From: CAYLPT01 sp964385645
GTDB lineage: Bacteria > Armatimonadota > Hebobacteria > Hebobacterales > Hebobacteraceae
DNA: 15,167 nucleotides
Assembly (NCBI GenBank): GCA_964385645.1
Contig: CAYLPT010000098.1
Coordinates: 1 to 15,167 of the forward strand
Direction: 5' to 3'
Positions 6,211 through 13,620 of this stretch are shown here, in pieces. Both the position numbers and the translations under genes were made by a program. Position 1 is the stretch's first letter. Every line of letters starts with the position of its first letter. The notes beneath the pieces were generated by a model. The model had not been told where the DNA came from and did not search any database. It saw only the letters and a list, made by a program, of their open reading frames with translations.

Positions 6211-7275
6211 ATGAGCGAGCGACAACTGATGACACCGGCCGAGCTGGGCCTCCCCACCCGGGGCCGCATGCCCAAGCGGGGGGACTGGCGCATCGGCCTG
6301 ATCGGCTTCGGCAGCATCGCGCGCAACGCCCACGCTCCGGCCTACCGGCGCGCGGGCTGGACCATCGCGGCCGCCGCCGATCCCGACCCCGCAGCCCAGC
6401 AGGCGGCCCGCGAGTTCGGCATCTCCAATGTCTACTCGGACTACCGAGAGCTGATCGCGGACGAGCGGGTCGAGGTGGTTGACCTGCTCACCCACCCTGA
6501 CCTGCGGGTGGAGGTGGTGCAGGCCTGCGCGGAGGCGGGCAAGCCCCTCATCACCGAGAAGCCCCTGGCGGGAAACGCCCAGGAGGCCCGCCAGATGGTG
6601 GAGATCGCCGAGCGGGCCGGCCTCCGGCTGGCCGTGCACCAGAACTACCGCTGGATGTCGGCCAACTTCCTCGTCCACCACATCGTGCGCCGCGGCTTCA
6701 TCGGCGCCCCCTTCTTCGCGGGCATCGAGATCATCGGGCGGCAGGACGTCGAGCTGGCCGGCCACCCGTTCTACGCGACCTGCGGCGACTTCCTGACCGT
6801 CCAGTGGAACACCCACCTGGTGGACCTGCTCCGCTACTGGACCGGCCGCGATCCCGTTCGCACCCTGGCCGCGACGGCGCGCATGCAGGGCCAGAGCTTC
6901 ACCAGCGACAACTTGCTCGTCGCCCTGTGCGACTTCGGGCCCGGGCTGACCGGCCACATCCTCCACCACGAGCTGCTGCGCTCGACGCTGGGCGGGGTGC
7001 GCTGCCGCGTGGATGGCGACGCCGGCTCGGCGGCCTTCGAGTTCTGGGGGCCGCTGGCGCTGGAGTCCCGCCAGCTCGCGGTGCCAGTCGAGGTGGCGGT
7101 GCCGAAGGTGGAGTACTTCGAGTCGTTCGTGGGCTCGATGGGCGACTTCCTGGCCGCGCTCGAGGAGGGCACGGAGCCGACGGTGAGCGGCCGGGAGAAC
7201 CTGGCCACCATAGGCACCGTGTTGGCCCAACAGGAGAGCGCGGAGGCCGGGGGTCGCTGGGTGAGCTGCGGCTAG
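6211..7275 (+). CDS. Gfo/Idh/MocA family oxidoreductase (second paralogue)
   Basis: Second sugar/cyclitol dehydrogenase of the family, 354 aa. A 25-residue N-terminal extension precedes the Rossmann fold. The nucleotide loop reads GFGSIA (32-37) rather than the usual GxGxxG, ending in alanine, as in a subset of the family. After strand 2 comes ADPDP (56-60, D57). The catalytic EKPLA motif is at 116-120 (K117), NYRWM at 145-149, and WNTHLVDLLRYW (199-210) provides the H202/D205 pair. No signal peptide is present. The start has GAGGAG ending at 6205, five bases upstream. It follows the nucleoside hydrolase by 74 bp on the same strand, probably the same transcript unless the intervening palindrome stops it. 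It is only distantly like the paralogue at 1437-2462, so they are not a recent duplication. Its stop codon overlaps the stop of the convergent GH10 gene. Confidence 0.92.
   Translation: MSERQLMTPAELGLPTRGRMPKRGDWRIGLIGFGSIARNAHAPAYRRAGWTIAAAADPDPAAQQAAREFGISNVYSDYRELIADERVEVVDLLTHPDLRVEVVQACAEAGKPLITEKPLAGNAQEARQMVEIAERAGLRLAVHQNYRWMSANFLVHHIVRRGFIGAPFFAGIEIIGRQDVELAGHPFYATCGDFLTVQWNTHLVDLLRYWTGRDPVRTLAATARMQGQSFTSDNLLVALCDFGPGLTGHILHHELLRSTLGGVRCRVDGDAGSAAFEFWGPLALESRQLAVPVEVAVPKVEYFESFVGSMGDFLAALEEGTEPTVSGRENLATIGTVLAQQESAEAGGRWVSCG
7272..7275. other. Overlapping convergent stop codons in CTAG
   Basis: The palindrome CTAG holds both stops: TAG at 7273-7275 ends the plus-strand Gfo/Idh gene and the complement of CTA at 7272-7274 ends the minus-strand GH10 gene. 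There is no room for a terminator between the genes, so transcripts from each side must run into the opposite gene or stop inside it. Confidence 0.9.
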
Positions 7276-8795
7276 CGCCAGCCGGCGATGAGCCGCTTCA
7301 GGCGCCGGTAACCCTCCTTCGGCCGCAGGTTCTCATCCACCAGGCCGCCGTGGGGGATGAACGCCGGGTCGCAGAAGTCCCACCAGGTGATGGCCTCGAT
7401 CTCAGGCTTGGCGTAGCACATTGTGTAGTAGGTCTCGATCCAGTCGGCCTGCTCGACCTCGCTCCAGGGTCGGGCGTGCCAGAAGCGATCCACGTGGATG
7501 CCCACGACGGGGTCATGCTCCACCGGTTCCACGGAGGAGCTGACCCCGAGCTCGGTGATGTGCACCGGCTTGCCGAGCGCGCAGAAGCGGTCGAGCTGGC
7601 GGTCAATCTCGAACAGGTCCCGCGCCGGGTAGTACATCTGCACGCCAACCACCTCGAAGTCCACGCCCGCCGCGAGGCAGTCGCGCAGATACTGGAGGAC
7701 GGTGCGGCCCGGGCGGCCGAGCGGGCCGGAGTAGGTGCGGCCGCGGGCGACGTACTCGCACCAGGTGCAACAGGAGTTGACGATCCTGGTCGCCCCCGGG
7801 TCGGCTTCCCGGGTGACGTCGGCGGCGAGCCGGGTCATCTCGATGAGCTGCTCAGGGGTGTAGCCGAAGTCGTTGGCCCAGTCGTGCGCCTCGTTGATCA
7901 CGTCCCAGATGCGAACGCGATCGCGGAACCGGCCCACCGCGTCGAGGATGTAGTCCCGGTGTGTCGCCGCCACCTGGTCGCGGCTGAGCCCCGCCATCCA
8001 CTCGGGGACGCCGGCGCGGTGGAACCACACGAGGGGGTGCCCCTTGACCTCGATCCCGTCCCGGGTCGTCCATTCGAGGATCTTCTCGATCCGCGAGAAG
8101 TCGCGCCGGCCCTCCTCGCGCTCGGTTCGGGCGCGATAGAAGGGTAGGGTGGCGAAGTTCAGCAGGTCGTTGAAGAGCTCCGCGTAGGGCTCGCCGAGGT
8201 CGGGGTAGCGGAAGCCGTTGCAGCCGAAGAGGAACCCCGTGCGCTTGGGCGAGCCCGCGATGCGGGAGCGGGCGTGCTCGACCACGAGCATCTCGCCGGC
8301 GTGCAGAGACTCGGCCAGGGAGGCGGTAGCCAGCTTCGCCCGCGCGGGTGTGCCCACCCCCTTTGCCCGCGCGTCGGCGAGCAGGTTCTGGGCCCGGGCC
8401 AGGCGCTCCCGGTAGTGTGACGAGGGCTTGGTTCCCATGGCGGCGAAGCGCGACTCGGCGGCGGCCACCGCGGCCGCCCGGCTGGCGGCGGCCTCCAGGA
8501 CGAAGTCGAGCGTGCGCCCGGCGGCCTCCTGGGGCTGGTAGCCCGCGCCCTCGTTGTCCGCGTAGATCCAGACGTGGCCGAAGCCCTCCACCGCCATGGG
8601 CAGGGCCACGGCGAAGGCGGCGTCTGGCACAGGGAGCCTCACCCGGCCGGTGGCGGCCTCCGGCTTGTGTGCGAAGGCGGGCATCTGATCGAGGAGGTCG
8701 AGGGCCATGGCGTCGGCCAGGTTGGCCGCCGGCATGGGCGCGCCGTCGCTGCTGTACACGGCCAGCTCGAAGATCTCTCCCGTGGGGCGCATCAT
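7272..8795 (-). CDS. GH10 family glycoside hydrolase (endo-1,4-beta-xylanase-like), no signal peptide
   Basis: Retaining glycoside hydrolase of family 10, 507 aa from the chosen start. The TIM-barrel motifs are all visible: VKGHPLVWFHRAGVPEWM (250-267), WDVINEAHDW (297-306) with acid/base E302, GVQMYYP (384-390), VHITELGVSS (411-420) with nucleophile E415, and ITWWDFCDP...GGLVDENLRPK (469-493). GH10 catalytic domains need about 320 residues. The first about 185 residues form a separate domain, with a strand-rich part (VRLPVPDAAFAVALP, HVWIYAD) and an alanine-rich helical part, which I do not recognise. There is no signal peptide, so the enzyme may act in the cytoplasm on imported oligosaccharides. 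Start choice: the ATG at 8795 (or 8792) sits just after AGGAG. A GTG at 8837, preceded by AAGGAG adjoining the upstream stop, would add 14 residues without conserved sequence. It is the second gene behind the membrane protein. Confidence 0.88.
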   Translation of the reverse strand: MMRPTGEIFELAVYSSDGAPMPAANLADAMALDLLDQMPAFAHKPEAATGRVRLPVPDAAFAVALPMAVEGFGHVWIYADNEGAGYQPQEAAGRTLDFVLEAAASRAAAVAAAESRFAAMGTKPSSHYRERLARAQNLLADARAKGVGTPARAKLATASLAESLHAGEMLVVEHARSRIAGSPKRTGFLFGCNGFRYPDLGEPYAELFNDLLNFATLPFYRARTEREEGRRDFSRIEKILEWTTRDGIEVKGHPLVWFHRAGVPEWMAGLSRDQVAATHRDYILDAVGRFRDRVRIWDVINEAHDWANDFGYTPEQLIEMTRLAADVTREADPGATRIVNSCCTWCEYVARGRTYSGPLGRPGRTVLQYLRDCLAAGVDFEVVGVQMYYPARDLFEIDRQLDRFCALGKPVHITELGVSSSVEPVEHDPVVGIHVDRFWHARPWSEVEQADWIETYYTMCYAKPEIEAITWWDFCDPAFIPHGGLVDENLRPKEGYRRLKRLIAGWR

Positions 8796-8850
8796 GCTCT
8801 CCTGGTCTTGCTTGCCTCCACCCGCGCTGGCGCCCACGGCGCCAGCTCCT

Positions 8851-10848
8851 TCACCCCATCATCCGCCGATAGTCGATGATGGTGTTGAGCAGCCCGAAGA
8901 GGCCGGAGGCGAGGTAGTTGCCGATGATGAGGCCGATGAAGGCGGGGCGGAGGGAGCGATACAGCGGCAGGCCGCCATAGCGCTTGATGGAGGTGACCAC
9001 GATCCAGCCCAGGAGGGCAGAGCTCCACAGGTTGCTGTTGGCGACCCAACTGCTGGCGATGAGGAAGCCCACAGGGCTCACAGGCCACCAGAGCATGTTG
9101 AGGTGTAGCCACGACAGCCCGAGCATGATCCCCGCCCCCGCCACCAGCCCCAGCCGCATCCAGTTGTCGGCCGGCTCGGGGATGCGGAGCGTGGCGTCCA
9201 CCTCGCCGAAGACCCAGCGCCCCCACATGCTGAAGGGCCAGTCGCCGAGCTTGGTGGCCCCGTGGTGGTGGATCATAATGAACATGGCGGGCACGCCGAC
9301 GGCGAGCATGACCACCACGGCGACGAGGGCTGCGACGCTGAAGCCGCGGCCGCGGATGCGGCCGGTGCGCAGGAGCTTCATGCTGTTCATCATCTGGGGC
9401 ATGGCGAGGTTGTAGGGGTCGTTCATGTAGATACCGGTCAGGTAGGCGTACATGACCAGGGAGGAGGGGTCGAGGTGGCGCGCGCCCAGGAGGCGGACGA
9501 TCACCTGTCGAGGCGCGACGCCCCAGCCGACGAACATCACGCCGCCCGCGGCGACGAGGCGGCTGGCGCCGATGCAGAGGGCGTAGAAGAGCAGCAGCAG
9601 CATCGGCAGCGACCACCACGACATGCCCGCCCGGAGGCCGAACCAGAGCATGAAGGCATTGGCGCCAAGGAAGCCGAGGGCGGCCCAGCGACCATGGAGG
9701 GGCTCGTAAGCGTCCCAGCGCTCGCGGCCGCCGAGCAGGGCGCGGAAGGCGGCGCGCACGGAGTTGCGCGACTCCCATAGCAGGATGCCCGCGAGGGCGA
9801 GGAAGGCGCCGGCCTCCTGAAAGCCGATGAAAGTAGGTGGGTGGAGGAAGCCGTGGCGAGCGCCCTCGGCGACGCCGAAGGCGGCCCAGCCCAGGAGCTG
9901 GAGCTTGTGGAGGAGGTAGAACAGCCAGATGCTGAGGGAAACCTCGCTGGGGATGAGGCACATCACGCCGAAGACGTCCCAGAGCATGCTGAAGTGGGTC
10001 TCGCTCAGGACGCGCCAGGGGAGCCCCATGCCGATCAGGCCCCTGCCGATGTGTATCCTGTAGAGCTCCAGGGCCGGCAGATTCGGGAAGAAGCGGTGGA
10101 GCCACTGGGCCAGCGAGACGACTGCGGGCACCGCGAAGCCGATCCAGAAGACGCGGTTGGACAGGAGGCTGCTCCGGAGAGTGGGCCTGGGTGACTCGCC
10201 AGTGAGGGACAAAGGAACCTCGACCAGGGGGAAGGTGAGCCGCTGGCGCTCGACCCAGTCCCTGCCGAAGAAGGCGCCCAGGCAGTAGACCGCGCAGAAC
10301 AGGGCGGCCGTGAACAGCGACCACCAGACCATGGGTGAAAGCCACTGGCGCCACGGGAAGCCCACGCCCTGAGGGATCCCCTCCCAGAACCAGACTGCGA
10401 TGCCGAGATCGCTGGGCCGGAGCCACAGCGGCACGTACGGGCAGATCAGGTGGGCCCACTCGTTCTCCGGGGTCGCCATGTAGAAGGGGTAGGTGATGAG
10501 GGAGGCTAGGAACGGCAGGCCGCCGTGGCCCAGGAAGCCGAGGGAAACGATCCCCATGCCGTAGATGACAAGCAGCTCGACCCTTGTGAGCGCACGGGCG
10601 GGCCACAGACGCACCAGCGCGCCATTTGCCGCCACGAGCAGGAAGAGCACCAGGACCGGCCCGCCGAGCAGTGAGCCCGTGCCCACGATCCACCAGCTGG
10701 CGAGCAGGAACTGAAGGTAGGGGTTGACGACGGCTAGGGCGGCGATCACCACCGCGCCGATGACCACCGCCCGGAGCGATACGCCGTGCACCGGGGGGCG
10801 CTCGCCGTCCCCGGGCCGGTGATCAGTCGGGCCGGCCGTGGGCTCCAT
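8851..10848 (-). CDS. Polytopic inner-membrane protein, DUF6785/DUF6784-like (OPT-transporter-like)
   Basis: A 665-aa integral membrane protein with a soluble N-terminus of about 22 residues and then roughly 12-15 hydrophobic segments (for example 24-42, 56-80, 90-118, 173-195). The segment TYPFYMATPENEWAHLICPY (119-138), the downstream LWLRP (141-145) and the FGRDWVERQRLTFPLVEVPL segment at about 218 are what I associate with the DUF6785/DUF6784 proteins common in Planctomycetota and Armatimonadota; the overall layout resembles oligopeptide-transporter-type carriers. I have not verified the DUF number. The start is supported by AAGGGAG (complement, 10860-10866) 11 bases upstream. The stop is followed at once by AAGGAG and the GH10 gene, so the two form an operon. 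Function is unknown; the neighbour suggests uptake of glycans or glycosides. Confidence 0.8.
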   Translation of the reverse strand: MEPTAGPTDHRPGDGERPPVHGVSLRAVVIGAVVIAALAVVNPYLQFLLASWWIVGTGSLLGGPVLVLFLLVAANGALVRLWPARALTRVELLVIYGMGIVSLGFLGHGGLPFLASLITYPFYMATPENEWAHLICPYVPLWLRPSDLGIAVWFWEGIPQGVGFPWRQWLSPMVWWSLFTAALFCAVYCLGAFFGRDWVERQRLTFPLVEVPLSLTGESPRPTLRSSLLSNRVFWIGFAVPAVVSLAQWLHRFFPNLPALELYRIHIGRGLIGMGLPWRVLSETHFSMLWDVFGVMCLIPSEVSLSIWLFYLLHKLQLLGWAAFGVAEGARHGFLHPPTFIGFQEAGAFLALAGILLWESRNSVRAAFRALLGGRERWDAYEPLHGRWAALGFLGANAFMLWFGLRAGMSWWSLPMLLLLFYALCIGASRLVAAGGVMFVGWGVAPRQVIVRLLGARHLDPSSLVMYAYLTGIYMNDPYNLAMPQMMNSMKLLRTGRIRGRGFSVAALVAVVVMLAVGVPAMFIMIHHHGATKLGDWPFSMWGRWVFGEVDATLRIPEPADNWMRLGLVAGAGIMLGLSWLHLNMLWWPVSPVGFLIASSWVANSNLWSSALLGWIVVTSIKRYGGLPLYRSLRPAFIGLIIGNYLASGLFGLLNTIIDYRRMMG

Positions 10849-11043
10849 CAGGCCAGGGTCTCCCTTCGCGATCTCGCCGGCGCTCCCGCGGCCGACGCCC
10901 CCGAGGCCGGGCCGCCGGCGAGGCGCCGAGCTTGGCCTGTGGTTCTGCGCCCCAGGGCAGACGGCCTCCCAGGAAGGCGAATGTCGCGCCGGTGCAGAAG
11001 CCCACGCGGCCCACTGGGCAATTGCGACTCAGAGGACAGAGCC
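10849..11043. other. Divergent intergenic region between membrane protein and CBM9-serine hydrolase
   Basis: This 195-bp gap is read outward from both sides, so it must hold two promoters, but I see no convincing -35/-10 pair on either strand. Ribosome binding sites are clear: AAGGGAG on the minus strand (10860-10866) and AGAGGA on the plus strand (11031-11036). An imperfect stem is described separately. An open stretch crossing the gap in the frame of the plus-strand gene is incidental. Confidence 0.5.
10939..11005 (+). promoter_or_regulatory. Possible leader stem-loop ahead of the CBM9-serine hydrolase gene
   Basis: GTGGTTCTGCGCC (10939-10951) can pair with GGTGCAGAA (10991-10999) and CCAC (11002-11005), giving 13 pairs with one G-U and a two-base bulge around a 39-base loop. 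It lies 38 bases before the ATG at 11044. The long loop and GC-rich background make chance pairing possible. Confidence 0.25.
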
Positions 11044-13578
11044 ATGCTCGGTCGCACACGCCGCTGGCTGCCGAGAGGTCCGCTGGCCCTCGGCCTCTGC
11101 CTCACCCTCGCCTGCTGTGTCGCCGCTGCGGGCGAGCCGCCTGCACACGACATCCCCCGCCTCGCCGGCATCACCGTGGACGGCGATCCCGCCGACTGGG
11201 GCGAGCGGGGCTTCAGGGTGGAGGTCCTGCCCAACGACCAGGGCGCGTTCCGCCCGCCGGATGACCTCGACGCCCGGGTCAGGCTGGGATGGGACGAGTC
11301 CGGCCTGCTGGTGCTCGTGACCGTTCGCGACCAGAGGGCCTTCGAGAGCCGCCGCGGCGACCAGCTCTGGAGCGCCGACTCTGTGGAGCTCTTCCTGGCC
11401 CCGAGTGCGACCGCCTCCGAGCACGTTCAGTACATCGTCAGCCCCGGCCGCGATCCTGACTTCCTCGAGCCGCGCACTCAGCCATTCGACTACCGCGATG
11501 ACCGCAGCCAGCCGATGAGCGCTGACATCGCGCTGCGGGAGACGGCGGACGGCTACGTGCTCGAGGCCTGCCTTCACTGGCACAGCCTGGGCATCGCCCC
11601 CGAGCCGGGCCGGGTCGTGGGCTTCCAGGTCTTCGTCAACGACGCCGACGGGGCCAGCGACTGGTTCCAGGCCATCTGGGCGCCGCGCGAGCGCGCCGGC
11701 GCGGGCTGTCGGGCCGTGCACCTGCTGCGGCTCTCAGACGCCGCATCGCCGCCGGTGCGGGCGAGCGCCGTGGGCTCCCTCGAGCGGATGCGGCGGGTGC
11801 GCGTCGGGATCGCCGCCGCCCCGGAGCTGCTCGGGCAGCTCGTCGAGGTGCACGACCCCGGTGGCGTAGTCGCCTCGGGGCGGCTGATGGAGGCGGCTGG
11901 GCGCGCCGGCGCGGAGCTGCGGATGCCAATCCCGCCGGGGGCCGCGCTGCCTTCGCTGCGCGTGTTCGTCGGTGAAGAGGCGCTCGGCGTGTTGGAGCTG
12001 CCCGACCTCGCGCAGGCCCGGGCGCGGGCGGTGGTTGACCTGCCTTTTCGCTTCCGGCCCTACGTGTTCAGCTCAGCGACGTTCCCCGAGTGCGACTTCG
12101 TGGACTCGAGCCTGGCCGAGGACCTCCTGGGCCGCTACGAGCTCAGGAGGACCTTCTACAACGCCGACTACGAGCAGGTGCGCACGGCCGACGAGGTCGG
12201 GCGCTACGGCGCGGTGGTGGAGGTGATCCCCGAGGCGGGCCGTCCGCTGGCGCTGTTCCGCACACTCTTCCGCGCGCCGGAGGCTTCCAACCCCGGCTGG
12301 CACCCGCGGGCAGCGCCCCTGCGGGCGGAGCTCTCGCCGCTGTTCGGGTTCGACCCGCGCGTGCTGCAGGAGCAAGCAAGCGTCATCAACGACGTGCTGT
12401 GGATGCAGTTCAGCGCCGGCCTCGAGCGGGATCAGGCCACCGCGGCGCTGATGGCCGGCCTCGCGGAGGCCGAGCCCACCGGGCGGCCCGCGCGGGTGAA
12501 CGACGATGCCCTGGCACGGGACCGTGAGTGGTGGGTGGGGCTGAAGCGGAAGCTGTACGGGGCCGAGGAGCGCTGGCCGACGCCGTTTGTGTGCCCGCGG
12601 CCCATCGTCGGGCCGCCCGCGCCCAAGCTGCGGGAGGGCACGGCCGAGGAGGCAGGCATGGAGCCCGACACCCCAGCCCGGCTCGACGCCCTGCTTCGGG
12701 AGTGGGCGGCCGACAGCGACGAGGGCTTCGCGGTGTGCGTGGCGCGCCGCGGCGTCGTCTTCCTGCACCAGGCCTATGGCGAGCGCGAGCACCGGCCGAT
12801 GGCGGTGACGGACAAGAGCTGGATGGCCTCCATCACCAAGCTGCTCTCGGGCACGCTGATGATGATGCTGGTGGACCAGGGCCTGGTCGGCCTCGACGAC
12901 CCGGTGGCGGAGTTCCTGCCGGCCTTCCGCGGCGTGGAGGTGGAGACGCCCCTCACCATCCGCGACCTGTATGTGCACACCAACGGCCTCTGGGGGCACT
13001 GGGGGGACGAGCTCCATGACTTCGACCAGCTCATCGCCAGCTACTACCCATACCTGGAGGTGGGCAAGCGCTTCGACTACAACGGGGCGGGCTACACGCT
13101 CGGCGGCAAGGTCATTGAGATCGTGAGCGGCGAGGCCGTGCCGTTGTTCTTCAAGCGCCATCTCCTTGACCCGCTCGGCTGTGAGAGCACAGACGTATTC
13201 GGCACAAGCTGGGATGCCCGCACCACCGCGATGGACCTGGCCCGGATCGGGCAGATGCTGCTGAATCGCGGCGCCTACGGCGAGATGCGCTTCTTCGACG
13301 AGGAGACCTTCGAGCAGATGCTGCCCCGGCGGCTCACCCAGAGGCTGGGCCCAGACACGACCGTGGAGCGGGGAATCGGGCTGCACCGATTCGAGGGCGA
13401 GCCGCTTGGTGAGGCGGCCTTCGGCCATGGCGCGGCCTCCGCGACGACCCTGCGCATTGACCCCGCGCACGAGCTGGTGGTCGTGATGGCGCGCAACAGC
13501 GCGGGCCGGAACTTCGAGAAGTACCACCACCGCTTCCTGGCGGCGGTCGTGGAGGGCATCGAGGCAGGCGCGCGATAG
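11044..13578 (+). CDS. Exported fusion: CBM9-like domain plus class-C beta-lactamase-type serine hydrolase
   Basis: An 844-aa secreted protein. A signal peptide spans about residues 1-29 (RTRRW then a leucine/alanine core; C24/C25 sit in a poor lipobox). Residues about 40-230 resemble the family 9 carbohydrate-binding fold seen in exported proteins: ITVDGDPADW (43-52), VRLGWDESGLLVLVTVRD (79-96), SADSVELFL (110-118), GFQVFVNDAD (193-202). The middle (about 240-535) is unrecognised and includes a tract around FSSATFPECDFVDSSLAEDL. Residues about 536-844 are a serine hydrolase of the AmpC/EstB/PBP4* type: SITK at 596-599 (S596 nucleophile, K599), a YxN-position motif reading YNG at 679-681, and HGA at 795-797 in place of KTG. 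The family is usually about 400 aa, so this is more than double. The start is set by AGAGGA at 11031-11036. Activity could be esterase, amidase or peptidase; drug resistance is not implied. Confidence 0.87.
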   Translation: MLGRTRRWLPRGPLALGLCLTLACCVAAAGEPPAHDIPRLAGITVDGDPADWGERGFRVEVLPNDQGAFRPPDDLDARVRLGWDESGLLVLVTVRDQRAFESRRGDQLWSADSVELFLAPSATASEHVQYIVSPGRDPDFLEPRTQPFDYRDDRSQPMSADIALRETADGYVLEACLHWHSLGIAPEPGRVVGFQVFVNDADGASDWFQAIWAPRERAGAGCRAVHLLRLSDAASPPVRASAVGSLERMRRVRVGIAAAPELLGQLVEVHDPGGVVASGRLMEAAGRAGAELRMPIPPGAALPSLRVFVGEEALGVLELPDLAQARARAVVDLPFRFRPYVFSSATFPECDFVDSSLAEDLLGRYELRRTFYNADYEQVRTADEVGRYGAVVEVIPEAGRPLALFRTLFRAPEASNPGWHPRAAPLRAELSPLFGFDPRVLQEQASVINDVLWMQFSAGLERDQATAALMAGLAEAEPTGRPARVNDDALARDREWWVGLKRKLYGAEERWPTPFVCPRPIVGPPAPKLREGTAEEAGMEPDTPARLDALLREWAADSDEGFAVCVARRGVVFLHQAYGEREHRPMAVTDKSWMASITKLLSGTLMMMLVDQGLVGLDDPVAEFLPAFRGVEVETPLTIRDLYVHTNGLWGHWGDELHDFDQLIASYYPYLEVGKRFDYNGAGYTLGGKVIEIVSGEAVPLFFKRHLLDPLGCESTDVFGTSWDARTTAMDLARIGQMLLNRGAYGEMRFFDEETFEQMLPRRLTQRLGPDTTVERGIGLHRFEGEPLGEAAFGHGAASATTLRIDPAHELVVVMARNSAGRNFEKYHHRFLAAVVEGIEAGAR

Positions 13579-13620
13579 GCCGCCAGGGGCGGGCTAGGCG
13601 GGCGACTCGGCGCCTGTCTC
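13561..13620. terminator. Long-loop inverted repeat enclosing both convergent stops
   Basis: GAGGCAGGCGC (13561-13571) pairs with GCGCCTGTCTC (13610-13620), 11 pairs with one G-U, around a 38-base loop that contains both stop codons (TAG at 13576-13578 on plus; complement of CTA at 13594-13596 on minus). No T-run follows. It may act as a two-way 3'-end structure, but the arms lie inside the coding ends and the loop is long. Confidence 0.35.

Noticed and set aside
1437..7275. The two Gfo/Idh genes as a recent tandem duplication
   Set aside because: Their sequences differ outside the family motifs, with different glycine loops (GAGLFG versus GFGSIA), an N-terminal extension in one only, and different operon contexts.
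8792..10693. A 633-codon minus-strand open frame overlapping the membrane protein gene
   Set aside because: It is a proline/arginine/histidine-rich shadow frame of the membrane protein gene, which has the coherent hydrophobic segments and a ribosome binding site.
10786..11043. An N-terminal extension of the CBM9-serine hydrolase starting at 10786
   Set aside because: It would overlap the divergent membrane protein start and place 86 low-complexity residues before an evident signal peptide; the ATG at 11044 has AGAGGA in front.
12073..13530. A 485-codon minus-strand open frame opposite the serine hydrolase domain
   Set aside because: The plus strand encodes clear SITK and HGA motifs there; the antisense frame is a by-product of high GC content and matches no family.
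11044..13578. Annotation as an antibiotic-resistance beta-lactamase
   Set aside because: Only the fold and the SxxK motif match; the YxN and KTG positions differ, and the N-terminal carbohydrate-binding-like domain points to another substrate.
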